From Homalodisca vitripennis (taxonomy: Eukaryota > Arthropoda > Insecta > Hemiptera > Cicadellidae), in contig NW_025778842.1 in NCBI RefSeq assembly GCF_021130785.1, positions 1 to 64,000 on the forward strand: DNA of 64,000 nucleotides, read 5' to 3'. Position numbers and translations under genes: made by a program. Each line of letters starts with the position of its first letter. The first letter of the stretch is position 1. Under the pieces are notes generated by a model. The model searched no databases, was not told where the DNA came from, and saw nothing but the letters and a program-made list of their open reading frames with translations. Shown here piece by piece: positions 24,131 to 37,396 of the stretch.

Positions 24131-24540
24131 AGGTAATCAAATAACAAGACTTGGTTTAATGTCAGTGGTAGTCATAACGTAAACAAGCGAAGTTGAAAAC
24201 TAAAATAGAAAGCAACTGGTGAAACATACGCAACAGTGTATGCATGGAAACAACAAAGAAACATTATAGCAATGTTTTCAATAAATTCCAAAATTTTGTT
24301 TACGAAAGTCGCTAACTCTCACATTATCAGTGAAGCATCACGAAAGCCATAATCTGAAGGCAAGAAATTTGACATGGACCAGGATTTTTTCATATTTTAA
24401 TTCTATATTCAACACGCAGGTCCGAGAATCTCGACCAGGATTTCGATAACCGGTCCCAGAACCAGGACTTATAGATGAGTTAATTTTATTATTTAGAAGT
24501 AGTTTTATTCTGCTAAAACTTTTCTTGACACTAAAAACAA
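24131..24540 (+). repeat. Module M6
   Basis: Block A 'aggtaatcaaataacaag' and 'cataacgtaaac' (24131-24185). Block B 'tgcatggaaacaacaaag' near 24241. Block C 'cccagaaccaggactt' near 24454, then atagatgagttaattttatt. An E-like block ('ctaccagggctctcttcctcc') lies at about 25062-25082. Confidence 0.6.
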
Positions 24541-25170
24541 CAACAATCTGTAAAACAGTTCATATTAAATAAAATAGCGTTTAAAATTATAAGAATGGAG
24601 TCTTTAAGGGATTGTTAAATGAGTTTATTTCTTGTTTCATAAAAAGAATCAAAATCGGCAAATAACGTTCTTTGTTTTTATTAATAGGAATGAACTTTAA
24701 TATTCGCTGTCTAAACCTTTCGTACCATAAGTGCACAAAAAGAATAGGTTAAAAATGTCTTTAGGTAGATCTACGCTCAAATGTTTTATGAACCTTTCAA
24801 GCATGTTTGATAACAAGCGTTAAGATTACTAAGAGAATTTTTGTCATATAGATGTCTTAAAGATATTTTTTGGCATTTTATAGTAGGGAAAATATTGTAA
24901 ATCGGTTGAAATTAGTAAATGCTAATTAATTAACGTTACAATTCGTAATTTAATGATGGTTAATTGTTTAAACTCAACAGTTTCTGAAGAAGTACTAGTA
25001 CAGGTTTGAAAAGAAATATGGTCTAAAAGTATTAATTTATCGGATTAGTTACCGAGATTTCTACCAGGGCTCTCTTCCTCCTTACAAAATACACGTAGTA
25101 GCTAATTTAAGTTATATAGTTACAGGAAAACCTTGTTAGATTACACTGTCACCTTAATATATACTTAATA

Positions 25171-25990
25171 CCTGGACCAGGACTCACATTGTCTGTGTAA
25201 TTTTTAACTTTTAGAGGTCACGATTTTCCCTCACTATTTATTCTTATGCAAAGCAATTTACATCCTAATTTTATTATCTATTTAACACAACTCAAACACT
25301 AGAACAGTTCATAAAGTGAATTTATATATTTATTGATTATTTTATTCAATTTCTTTCGTATTATATAAATTCCCTTCTTTTGTTTGTATAGTTAAGTTAT
25401 TAACATTTCGCTGTTAATAATCCTCTCTGTAACAAAAGAGTCCAGGGAGAATAGGTGATAAACAATTTTCAACATACCAAAGTCAACATTCATTTGTTAA
25501 CTGTTTTACGTAATTGATAAAACATATACAGCTGTTTGTGAGAAGTATTTCCTCACTAATTGTTTAAAGTAACCTCTTAAGACTTTTTAAAGGCTAAATA
25601 TTGAATATTATTAGAACTAGTATGTGCTAGCTAGCTAAATTAATATTGCCTTACTAATTCATGTAAAATTGTTAAAACTCAATAACTTTAATTAAATACA
25701 GTGTTATAAAGTTTTGCAAGAAAATTTAGTCTATGCATTTGTATTCGTTCGGTTGGTTACTAAAACCTACACCAGAGCTCTCTTCCTTTGCAGAATAGAT
25801 CCAAATATCTAATTGAAGTAATAATTACAAAAGATGAAGAATCATACTGCATTGTCAACTTTAAATATTTAACATTCTGAGTGTAACAAACAATAATTAA
25901 ACTTTTGTTTCATGACTAAATAGAATGAGTCTTTGTCAACAATAATAAATCTTTCAGCTTACAATTTCTAAATCTACATCTAAGGCTCTA
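25171..25990 (+). repeat. Module M7
   Basis: Block C is reduced to 'cctggaccaggactcac'. C2 is 'gcaaagcaatttacatcc' near 25247. D-like 'ctctctgtaacaaaagag' is near 25423, with its hairpin weakened by mismatches. E 'acaccagagctctcttcc' is near 25773. F-like sequence runs to about 25950. Blocks D-F onward are shared with 30330-31215. Confidence 0.55.
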
Positions 25991-26365
25991 GTACTCACTT
26001 TCTAGCACCATAAATAAAATAAAAGTACTAGTAAAATTAAAACACTGAAGAATTAATTTTTGGCTTTATTACATATTATGAGCCACCGATTATCGTGGTT
26101 ATTGAGTTTCGGGACTATCAAAAATGTGCTGGACTGGACTAGTAGACATGTACTTATACTAAACCACGAAAAACTAAACCGATTGTGACGTCTCATTATC
26201 ATTATTTGATCTGTACGTAACATTACTGTAAATTGAACTGTATTAACTTATTATGATAAAGTTAAAAGCTTGACACTCACTATATACAGCACTCTAAGAT
26301 GGACTGATGCAGTGACAGACACTTGTAAGAAAGTTTTTGCATCAATAAGTTCACTAAAAAACTCT
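25418..26365 (+). repeat. Diverged local duplication, copy a
   Basis: Matches 30330-31215 in order. Examples: 'ctctctgtaacaaaagagtc'; 'ggttggttactaaaacc'; 'gagtttcgggac'; 'gactggactagtagacatg' against 'gactggactagtaaacatg'. Many substitutions and indels show it is much older than the 8.8 kb duplication. Confidence 0.7.
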
Positions 26366-27729
26366 AGAGGTTTTTGCCGTTTCAAATAAAACTGTTAAAT
26401 ATAATTTCAAAAATATGCCTTTTATTCAGCGAGCTTATTTTAATGGTAAATAATTGCTTTTGCAAATCTACTACTGCCAAATCAAGATCTAGCTCTAAAA
26501 TAACAATAAAGACATGCACATTTTTATATACACATTACAAAAACTCATGGATAGTTTATTAATGTAAGTGATGAAACAATTAAACAAAAATAATTTAATA
26601 GAACTAACATTGGAAGCTTAAAATATTGCGCATTAGAGCAGTAGAGCCAGATGTTTTTCAAACTGAAAAAGTTTGAGAGTGTTCAATTGATACCCAATAA
26701 GTATACAAAGTAGTAGTTATGCACACAAGTTAAGGTAAATATTTTAATAATGTAGATGTCAAAACGGTAGCTTAAGAAATGACATTGTAATTATAATACA
26801 CGAGGAATTATTTATTTGCAGGATTATATTTGAAAAATCCTTAGTTTTAAGATATAGAATATATGTTTTGTGAGAAAAACTGTTTATATTTTCCTTTAAT
26901 ATGATATCTTAAAAACCTTTAAAAAACATTGTTTGAAAAATTTAAATTCAATTCTAAAAATGATCCTAATGTACTCTATTAAGTACAGTTTCCATGTCTT
27001 ATATGAGCAGGGAAAGCGTTGCTTTTACACTTAACCTAGATTAAACAATTAAAATCATTGAGAATTATTTTAAGTATATATATCCCAAATAAATGGCCTG
27101 ATTGTAATAATAAGTTGTATTTAGGAAAATATAAGCTAAGCCTCAGTTCCTAATTATACGTTATTGACGAGAATTTGTTCATGCACAACGGTTAAAACCG
27201 AATCTTCCTCTTTCATAAAAAATTATTTATATTTTGATAATATGATATTTATATTATTTTGAGTTTTTAATATAACAATAAAACTTTTATGTCCAATAAC
27301 AATTTAAATATTAAATTTTTGTAAAAAATTATATCTGATATAAGTTTTAAATAAAATATACTTCAAACTTTATTCACATATAAAAACTAATGAATCGTAT
27401 TTACACGAGACATTTAACGATCAATATACTTTGAATATCCTGGATCAACCTTTTTTATGAGTGATGCTTACGTGTATATGAATCTTATTATCTATTATTT
27501 ATAGAAAATTAAAAGTACGATGTATTGTAAGTAAAATAATTTAGATACATCAAAGCAATTTTTGTAATCTACGTACGTTTTATAGATGCAAAGAGACCAG
27601 TTATCTACAGCGTAAAAATGCTCAGAGCTTTTTATCATAAAAATAGTATATTGCTACACTATACCACAAGACAGAAATACTTTTAAAATTATATTTAAAA
27701 TTCATAATTGTGTCTATTATATGTATATG
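26366..27729. other. No gene seen
   Basis: Very A+T-rich, with only chance short frames. Confidence 0.5.
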
Positions 27730-28790
27730 GATAGTCAATCACGTAACAAGGACCCGATTTAATGTAAATACTTTTGTTTACGTAAAGAGGAAACGTTTGG
27801 AAAAGAAAAACACGTGAAACGCACGTAAAAAGACTACATATTATCCATGAAAACAAAACAGAGCAGTTAGTTTAATGCTTTTAATATCATTCATAATCTA
27901 TGTTCAGAATACATTCAACATGCAGTACGTAAGGGAAAAATCAGCTAGATAACGGTGCGGTGACCAGAACCAAAAGCAGGACTTGCATGGAAGAGTTTAG
28001 GGGTCTAAATTTCTCCTCATGGTATCTCTTGTTACCCAAAGTAGTTTACATCCTAGTTAATCACTATTAAGCACAGCACAAAACACAGTTTCTATGTAAT
28101 GATAATGGTGTAAATTATTTTTTTTATTTTTATATATCTTTTAATTTCGTGATTTTCCTGTTTCGTTGACATTCTTCTAAACAAAATAATTGTGTTAATA
28201 ATTTGCATGTAAATACATGTCCTTTGAGATATTTTTAATTCTGTCTGTGCCAAAAAATTACAGAAAGAATCGATTCAGAATACAGTTCACTAAGCCTCGC
28301 ACTCCACCTTAACACTAAATATTTTATATTACATATTTGCAAAAAATTTAAGGGGAGAATAATTTTTAAAAATATCTTTCAGACATTTTTCTGGAAATTT
28401 CAAATAATATAAATATTGACCTTGACTTGAAAAAGTGTTGTGTTTTCTGGTTAAAAAGTAAACATCTGCGTAAAGTACGTTTATTTATTACATTTAGTAA
28501 TTTTCTAAAACTTTGTTGACCAGTTTTGAGAGATGTATGTTCCATAATGTTCGAGGTCTTCACGTAGTAATGGAATTTAACAGCAGAGTTCTCTCACAGT
28601 AAAAGATACAACATAATAGTTTATTGACGTGGTAAAATAAAAGAAATGCTTACATTACAGATTACTTTTTACTGTAACTAATAATTATTTTATTTGTTAC
28701 ATGGCAAACTAGAATGAACCATTGTGGTGACAAATTTATCAGCAGAAATTTTAAAACGAGAGATTACTCTGCAGGAATAAACCATTACCA
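27730..28790 (+). repeat. Module M8, complete copy
   Basis: Block A 'agtcaatcacgtaacaag' with TTTACGTAAA (27777-27786) and CACGTG (27811-27816). Block B 'ttatccatgaaaacaaaac' near 27841. Block C 'gaccagaaccaaaagcagg' with 'acttgcatggaagagttt'. D hairpin 28244-28264. E 'aacagcagagttctctcacag'. F hairpin 28764-28780 (TTACTC, TGCAG, GAATAA). It aligns with M4 throughout. Confidence 0.75.
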
Positions 28791-30073
28791 TAATGACTTT
28801 AGTAAGCATCTTGCTTGACATTGTTAATAAAATGACAATATTAACCAACCTTGGAATCCGCTGAAGAATTTAACTTTAAATGACCTTGTCATGTATTTCA
28901 GTTCAGTGATTAAGGTAGTCGGTTAGGATTATTTGGTTTTCTTAGGGGTAGAGAGGAGGCATTGGAGCATGTAAGCATTGTGCAGAAGATCTCATGGTTT
29001 TTTAAAGACCTGGAATTTGCCATAGCTTAAACCTGGAAGAGGTTGTCCAATACTCACAATTACCACACCCAGGAAACCTAACCTACTGTTATGAAAAATG
29101 GTTAGTTTTTAAGCAACTATTTAGTTGTGCAATTGCACTTTTTTGTCTTTCTGCAAATTAAAATTTACAAATAGATTCGGCTACTAATATATACTCTATG
29201 GTTAAATTTACTCGAAATATAAACTGCATCGACGATGTACTTCAAGAAAGGTACTGATAACATAAAACTGTCTACAACATGAACAGCTCTCAGTATTAAA
29301 ATTCTCAGGAAACCTCCAGTCATTGCAAATGTGTTATTCCACAATGACTTTGATTATAATGTAATGCACCATGTCACGTTACACGCTTCACTGAAGTTTC
29401 ATGCAAAATTTAATGTTTATGGTTCATGTAATTGTTCTAGCTCTTTAACAGGCTACAATAACGCTCAGCTCAATTAAATGGACGGACATGCACCATCATA
29501 GAACTGTTCTTCTCTATGTAGAAATGTATTTGTATATGTTCAAATCATACTTCAGTTTTTCATTTTGGTCCCGTCTATTCTACCATCTACACCAATAATT
29601 GCTGCAGAATTAAATCATAGACGATCAATTTACTATACTTGTTGTTCTTGAATTTTATTGTAATGAAAATTCACCTAATATTAAATATTTTATTTATTAA
29701 ATATTAGTTTTTTTTGCAAACAATTCATATTATTCATAAAGTTTTTAAATAATTTTGTATTCCTGAGGATATGGAATTAAAATTATTTCATAATTAAAGG
29801 CAGGTATAATATTTTAATCCAGGTCTTTGCACAATTAATAATATAACCTTACAACTCGCCATCATTTCTCCCCGGAAGTGGGAGTTAGAAAATAAGGGAT
29901 AAGAGGAATTAAGTCATTAGTTGAATTCGGAATTTAGACCTGCCAGGGAATTAGACCTTAGTTTGTTTATTTACCAAAATTTAATCCATTTTTTGACTTA
30001 CTTGATGGATAAACGTCAGTCAACACCATTTTCAGACATATAAATATGGCCTATCAGTATCAAATAATTTTAA
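28791..30073. other. No gene seen; M4-like tail then unique sequence
   Basis: Similarity to the post-M4 sequence persists to about 29035. Beyond that it is unremarkable A+T-rich DNA. Confidence 0.45.
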
Positions 30074-30290
30074 CAGTTACTGAAATTCATAACAGAGCTC
30101 TCTTCCACAGTACAAGAGATAATAAAGGGTAATTGAAACGATACGTTATTACGAATGCCTAGTTATATTCCAAAGTCACATTTAAATATGTAATTTTCTC
30201 TATGTAAGTAATGATAATTTAACCAAAATCATGGATAAATAGAATAAGTCAATGTGTAGAATAGTGCGTCAGCTAAACTTTCTCTTCATT
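30074..30290 (+). repeat. Module fragment, blocks E and F
   Basis: E block 'cataacagagctctcttcc' then 'acagtacaagagataata' (30086-30124). F block 'atagaataagtc' and 'agtgcgtcagctaaac' (about 30238-30277). No upstream blocks are visible, so this is a 3'-half remnant. Confidence 0.55.
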
Positions 30291-30329
30291 TTTTATAGGG
30301 AAATTATTAACCTTAGTTTTTAATATTAT

Positions 30330-31215
30330 TAATTCTCTCTGTAACAAAAGAGTCCAGGGAGATTACGCGATCAATAATATGTTTTTGAGACGAATCAATT
30401 TTGATTTTGTAACTTTTTTACGTAGTTCATAAAGAATATACAGCTGTTTATGAGTACTATTTCCTCACTTATTGTGTAAAGCAATCTTTTTAGCGCTTTG
30501 GAAGCTAAATATTGAAAATTAGTTAAAACTAGTGGGTACTATGCTTAGGTACTAGCTAGGTAAAATTAGTATTGCTTTACTAATTCATGTTAAATTGTTA
30601 AAACTCAATAACTTTAAATACAGTGTTATAAAGTTTTGCAGGAAAATATAGTCTATACATTTTTATTCGTTCGGTTGGTTACTAAAACCGACACCAGAGC
30701 TCCGTCTGATGAAGAATCATACTGCATTGTAAACTTTAAATATTTAACATTCTTACTGTAACTAATAATAATTAAACTTCTGTATCATGACTAAATAGAA
30801 TAAGTATATGTCAAGAATAATGGTTCTCTCTGCTTACAATTTCTAAATGTAATGCTCTAGTATTCACTTTCTAGCACTATAATTTTATTTAAAAGTACAA
30901 ATTAAATTAAAACACTAGAGAATTGATTTTTGGTTTTATTACATACTATAAATCAATGATTATCGTGATTATTGAGTTTCGGGACAATGAACAATGTGCT
31001 GCTTGACTGGACTAGTAAACATGGACTTATACTGATCCTCGTAAAAACTAAACCTCATTACCAATCTTTGAACGGTTTTACATCTGTTCGTAACGTATCT
31101 GTAAATAGAACTGTACTTCTTTATTATGACAGAGTTGAAAACTTGAGACTGACAATATAATGTACACTAATATGGACAAATGGAGAGACGTGTAAGAAAG
31201 TTTTTGCGTCAATAC
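30330..31215 (+). repeat. Diverged local duplication, copy b
   Basis: Partner of 25418-26365, including D-, E- and F-like module blocks at its left end. The short frame at 30972-31160 is not shared in copy a and is taken as chance. Confidence 0.7.
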
Positions 31216-31705
31216 AGCCAATAAAAGGTTTTATTGGTTATTTTATTGGTCCTATATGGTCCTATTATTCTTATATATATTCCAATAAGGTTTTATTGAT
31301 TAATTTTATGCAGCAAAATAATATTGTCAAGTAATTGTGATCATTGCTATCGTGGGAATGGAACTGGCTGCATAGGCTGTACAACATGCCGTCATACACA
31401 TTATTAAACATTACTGAATTTTATTAACTAAGCTTTCACTTTTACTATTTCATCTTTATATATTACAGGGTGGTAGGAGATACTACATCCTCATAAATCC
31501 TAATATATTATAAATGGATTGAGATGTATGCGTAATATGTCCATAGTACATATTAAACACTTTGTATCGTTATTTGTTAGCTTATTAATTTACTTCCCCT
31601 CCCCTTTAAAAAAGAGATATAGGAGGATTCTCAAGATTCTCATATCGTAATACCTGTTATAATATACCGTTTGAAAGGTATATTCAATACAAAACATTAC
31701 ACTTA

Positions 31706-31713
<8 letters not shown>
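31216..31713. other. Possible transposon relic start at 31465; otherwise nothing
   Basis: 'tattacagggtggtagg' at 31462 shares 'acagggtggta' with the element at 8869. No transposase or partner terminus is seen. Confidence 0.3.

Positions 31714-31762
<49 letters not shown>
31714..31762. repeat. (AT)n microsatellite
   Basis: Pure AT dinucleotides after an A-run. Confidence 0.95.
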
Positions 31763-31765
<3 letters not shown>

Positions 31766-34700
31766 TTGTAAAATTTATAGGAAATAAAACCTCTAAAAAC
31801 TGTCATTACAATGATATTGCATATGTTGTATGAACTTTGTATATAATGTTTTACATAACAAGTTATAATGAAAATTGCGCAGTTATATGTGAAATCTCAA
31901 TCACATCTATCATACATTGCTTATAACAAGATGATGCAACTTCGCAATGTGCGCGTTATGTTCAACACTATCTACTGTAGTCATGAAGATCCACACTGCG
32001 TGTATTCATCCGAGGAAATAGTCACAATCTTGAGAGGAGTGTCTCATTTTTCCGAGGGTTGATGCGTTGACTGAAGCGTCATTCAACAACCTTAGACTCT
32101 TCACAATGAGACTCCGTAACATCAAGTGAAACCCAGGAAAAACTAGATAAGGAAACCCTGGTATTTTTACTCATATTTCTTTAACAACATGCCATCTCCT
32201 TAAGCTACATTTAATTTTTTAAATATTTTTAATTTCCTCTATTCAAGAATAAAAGGATTCCTATCACTTACTTCATATTAAATCTATAACTTATCTGCAT
32301 ATTGTAAACATATAAACCGTTTTAATTTGAGCTTTTGTTACAAAAGTTTCGAAATTTAGTGCTTTAAATACATTTAATTTCTCTTGGAATAACACCTAAT
32401 ATTTCTACTTTAACGATCTTAAGGGAAAGGTATCTTAAAGTGGTATGAATTTAAAATATATTAAATATTAGAAAAGATATTGTTCTATACAAAATCTGAT
32501 ATATTATTAAGTAGTTTACTTCAAAGTGTTATTGTATAAGTAATATCATGCTAGTTATTTTAGGTGTTTTAAGACTTTTAAAACGTTATACAAATGTTAG
32601 AAAAATGTAATGATTTACTGAATGAAAAATAAAACATATAGGTTTATAAAACATTTATAAATATTTTAGTTCTACCAGACACATTGGACGATGAGTTAAA
32701 TAAATCCAACAGATAACTGTAAAACTGTACTAATTTTTTAATGAAGCGCTTTTGGTAACGTTGAGTTTAACAACGCTTCCACTATTTTGTCACGCGATAC
32801 GCTTTTACATGGTTATTCTCAATTACGGTTTTGTATGCCCAGGTATAGACACGGGATCTGACGTTAATGTGCTTTGAGTTTATGTTCGTTTAATATATTT
32901 CATGATCATTGCCAATGTGAGATTAATTGGACTACCTGCTTCATGTGAAATTAATCTAAAACGGTTATAATTTGGAACTAAACAAATTTGAGGGTTTTAG
33001 CCCCTAGTATCGTTGTTATATGGGTTTATCTTCCTCTTGCAGAAATGTAGCTTGAATATCTAACTTTCTCCTATTAAACGTTACCTTTTGGAACAATTTG
33101 GACATTGGTATACTTAATTTTTTTGTAAAATCTAAACCTTTCAGATCATTAAGTGGCCTTTAGGAGCCTGAGACTTAGCTTATTGAGAGGAATTAGTATA
33201 TTTGTGACAATTCACAACTTCACAAGTCCTGGTCTATAGAAGCCTATATAACAAGTTTAAATTCTCCAGGATCTTGCTATAAAGAGTAATCTGACAGGTC
33301 GAAAGAAATACAGAGAATCGGAATTACCTTTCCCCTTTTTACCTTAACGTCAATAGCGTGTTTTTTTACACCAGGGAAACCTAAAATTTCGTGGTCTAGG
33401 GTTTTCTATCGCACAAACAGTCGAGCGGTGAACGGTATGATCCCTTTTGTATCTTTCATAAAATAAAAAATGTATACACATCATAATATGTTTACTGCCA
33501 CGTTCATTTGATAATTTTTACTTTTAAACTTTGTTATTCTTGTGTTAACGTATAATCAGTATTTCTTAATTTGCTATGTAACTAATCATTTAAATCCCAC
33601 AATAAATGTGACATACGTCTGAAACTAATTTCTTACTTACCATTAGAAATAAAAATAATGAAAATACATTTAATTCTGCAGACTAAATAACAGAAGTCAT
33701 TTCCAAAATGTTATCTCGTCTCAAACTAATCATATTAATCAAACTTAAAATTATGTATAATTACATTAGTTAAATAATTTCTAGAACTCTTGTTAAGTAC
33801 TTGAACAATCTTATACATTGGTCACTCTGGTCACATTGGTTATCCGTCGATCTTTTGCTGTATACTTCCTTTAGGCTTTTACACTGTATAGCACTGGTCG
33901 AAGTATAACCATTTTTAATGAACTAATGGCGGAAAATAAATAATAACGCTCAGACACATACCTGACAAAAGTGGTTTATAGTTTGTGGTTTGAACCGAAT
34001 ATGTGTCAATTCCGAGTATAACTGGATGTATAATTTCCTATTGGTTCGCAGTGTAACTTAATTAAACCGTCTGGGTATCAGCTTTGTGCCGTAATATCAA
34101 AAAAGAACGTTAAAGTTATGTATAGAGTTTTACCATTTAAAACTCAAGGTCAAAATGTATTATTTAACATACGAGATTTAACTGATATCAAAAGGTAATC
34201 TATATAAACATGTGCTCTGTCCAATTAATGTAGTAAAATTGTATTAAAATACAAAATAATCCAATTTTTCCAATCCGTCATCCAACATATGCTAAGTTAC
34301 TTTTTGCCGTAACAGTCACACATCGTCTATGGCTAAACTAATGAGAATATTGTGAAAAGTGTTGTTTTATTTTAACTTACCACTAGTCTATGCTTAAAGC
34401 TATGTTGAGAGATCCCTGAAACAATATATGTTCTTCAAGAAGCAATACTTTATATTATTAAAAAATAATTTCTATGTTTTGTATCGTATTTAAACCGTGT
34501 AATATCACAAACAACATGTCCATTGACGTTCGACTAAGACGAGGGAAGTAATTATGAGAAATTTGAGCGAAATGAGAGTTCATAAATTATTAATTTTCAT
34601 ATAATTTAGGTCAAAGATGATTTATGTTATTCTCGTTTTATTGTTTCGAAGGAGGTGAGAAGGTTAGAGAGCTAACTTGAAATTTTACTTCAAACTAATA

Positions 34701-35589
34701 ATGACAATTAAAAACAGACATACATACCGAGTTTTGTGAAAATGGTGTATGATGTTTAGAAGTTTTTCTATAATTTTGAAGGAAACAGAATTTCAAATAC
34801 AACTCATACACATTTTTATGTATGTAAATAGTATAATGTACAATACTATCACAAAACCTTTGTTCGGTACTATCATTTTAGTACATTCTATAATAATAAA
34901 TAATTAAATATTATAATAGCACAAAAATGTTTGTGTTATCATAAAACTAGTTTATTCCAGCAATGAATAATAACGTTCATTAATATGAGGTCTAAGTCGT
35001 CATCGATAGAAAAGGAATAAGGAAATGAGGTTTTACAACTAATAAGTATCTAGGTAAACTTAACTTGTTTTTTCTGGTTCTATTTGTATTTCATTATTTA
35101 TAAACTTACCGCTAAAACAGAAAGTTGACATGACGAATAAATTAAGAAAATTCTGAGCTACTTTTATGTGCAATCCAAGATTGGTACTTTCTCGTTTTAT
35201 ATAACAAGATTAGTTGGTGTCAAAGTGAAGTATATTGTCCAATTACCCTTTGCTGCCTGACGGCGAGGCACTCACATCCGGTCAGTTTATTGGCGATAAA
35301 ATCACTAAAGCCGAGGCTAGAGAGTAATATCAGTAACAGACAACAAGTATCTGTTACATGCCTGAAATTAATACTAGTTGTATTAAAATTTAAATTTTTT
35401 AATAGTCAATTGTAATAAATTGTGTAAGTTTTGTATGATTAATGTAATTGTAATACTGGACGATACAATATTTGTTTAATTTATAACATGTTATCACAGG
35501 GTGTGCCTGTTCGTATATTAAAACATATAACTCAGTGAAAACATTTTTATTTTAATAATTTTTGTATATAATAAAATTAAGTTTTACTA
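31763..35589. other. No gene seen
   Basis: About 3.8 kb of A+T-rich sequence without an identifiable gene, repeat or module. Short open frames (for example 31868-32062) have no supporting feature. Confidence 0.5.
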
Positions 35590-35602
35590 CTTTATTGCAT
35601 AA

Positions 35603-35884
35603 CTATATTTTCTCTAATAGAGCCCAACCGTATTCTCTGAAAAAAGAAGACGAAGCAAACTTCGCAATACTACTTGACTGAAATACTCCATACATTTTGC
35701 GGAAGAATATTCTTCTTCTAGATTCAACTACAGTGACGTCAACGCATGTTTTATACACTAGTGACATGATCAAGGTTGCTTTTAGGAGAGAATCCTTTAG
35801 GGCCGTCCCGATGTGGGTTCGCACCAATATGCGAGAAGGTGGGAATACCATCCGGGTCCAAGGATGAGTAGGATGGTTCTGCAA
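35603..35884 (-). CDS. Unrecognised 93-codon ORF in a G+C-richer patch
   Basis: An open frame from an ATG at 35884 to a stop at 35603 lies in a patch (about 35600-36050) with clearly less A+T than its flanks. The product is basic and hydrophobic, without a recognisable motif, signal peptide or membrane span. It could be a decayed exon, a transposon 3' end or chance. No splice sites or neighbours support it as a gene. Confidence 0.2.
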   Translation of the reverse strand: MQNHPTHPWTRMVFPPSRILVRTHIGTALKDSLLKATLIMSLVYKTCVDVTVVESRRRIFFRKMYGVFQSSSIAKFASSSFFREYGWALLEKI

Positions 35885-36049
35885 TCAGCTTTCACTAGGG
35901 TAGCGTCTGGTCCCTACGTAGGTAAGATCACTGTATTCTCTAGTATTGGGTCTGATTACCGGGCATGAACACTGAAGAAGGATCTCAACAGAAACTACCC
36001 CGGAGGACAGTGTTGGAGATTGCAACCTAAAGAATAAACATTGTTTAGC

Positions 36050-36805
36050 TCTGGCAAGTGGTAAAAATCAACTCAGTTATCATAACTTTCATTTGTATAA
36101 CTATAGACAAATCGTGACTAGGACATTCAGCTCGTACTACATTGTAAAAAAAGCAAAACACTATTAAATTAAATTAAATACTCATGTAGTATAAACTGGA
36201 ATTAACTGCGTTTTTATAAGTTTAATAGTTGTTATAGCAATACACATTTATAATTAAATAGATTCATCGTAATTATAATTTATTACTTGGAACGTGTTCC
36301 AGGAGAATTGTGAAAATAATTAATGTTGTAAAAATCAACTTACGATCACGATTGGTCTAGAGGTAAGATCCTACTTGCACTGTATAGACACGTAACCTGA
36401 GTATATTTTAAATCACAAGATGATGTGTTTTTGATGTTGCAAATTTGTACGGAAATTGAAAAGTGCTCTGTAATATAGATTACTTGAATCATGTCATAGC
36501 ATATTTGTAAAATATACGGAGGTTTTTATATGTACATAAACAACACCTTAAAATAGTTCTTTCCATGTATATTCTAATTCAGTCACCATGACAAAATACG
36601 GACAACAAATCTTTGTTTTATTCCACGTGTTTCGGCACAGAATATACGTAATAATAATCTGATAATAAGAAATGGTAATGGTTTTTGTGTGTTGGTCGGA
36701 TAAATGTTTGTAAAAGACGTGATCTAAAAATATTTAGTTTAGTATATAAATTAAAATAAATGAAACAGCTGGAATATATCAAACAGTTATATTTATTAAA
36801 ATTTT
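36050..36805. other. No gene; one tRNA-like A box
   Basis: 'attggtctagaggtaaga' near 36350 resembles a polymerase III A box, but no B box or fold follows. The rest is A+T-rich. Confidence 0.3.
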
Positions 36806-37300
36806 AGATTTCCATAGAAACCGCAAGGAAAACTTTTGAGAATCCTTTAAAATTTTGTTGGACAGTTCAGTTTCCTCGTTCAAAGTAGTTCAACTCTCAG
36901 TAAGTCGTAGAACCACCAACAGGAACAGGATGCGGTGCCCAGGAGCAGAAACAGGATCTAAAAGGATGAGTTATTTACTTTTATTATTTATAAATCACAA
37001 TATCTACTCTTACTATTTCTCTTTACACAAAGTAGTTTATTTCATATTTTTAGCAAATATTAATCACTGCAAAAAATACTTTAACAGTTCATATGTAATG
37101 ATAACGTGATCACAAACCATACATATCGTCATTTAATATATATTATATAATTAAATGTAATAATCCTTTCTTTTTTGTGTGCTATAGTTATAGCAATTAA
37201 CAAATTCCCTATGTTCCTTTTGTGTAGAAGCTGCTAGGCTTTAGTTTTAGGCTATTTTTATCATTCTGTACCCAAAGCGTACAGGGGGAAACAGTTTATA
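36806..37300 (+). repeat. Module M9
   Basis: Block B 'atttccatagaaaccgc' at about 36809. Block C 'gaaccaccaacaggaac' and 'aggatgcggtgcccagg' (36910-36942), then aaaaggatgagttatttac. C2 'acacaaagtagtttatttc' near 37025. D hairpin CTGTAC-CCAAAGC-GTACAG at 37266-37284. It sits immediately upstream of M10. Confidence 0.65.
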
Positions 37301-37396
37301 TTTTTTCCTGCACTTTTTATCAATTAACATATACACCATAACCTAAGACAGAAATCAAATTTACATTATTTAAACACACGTTTGTTTTTATAGAAT

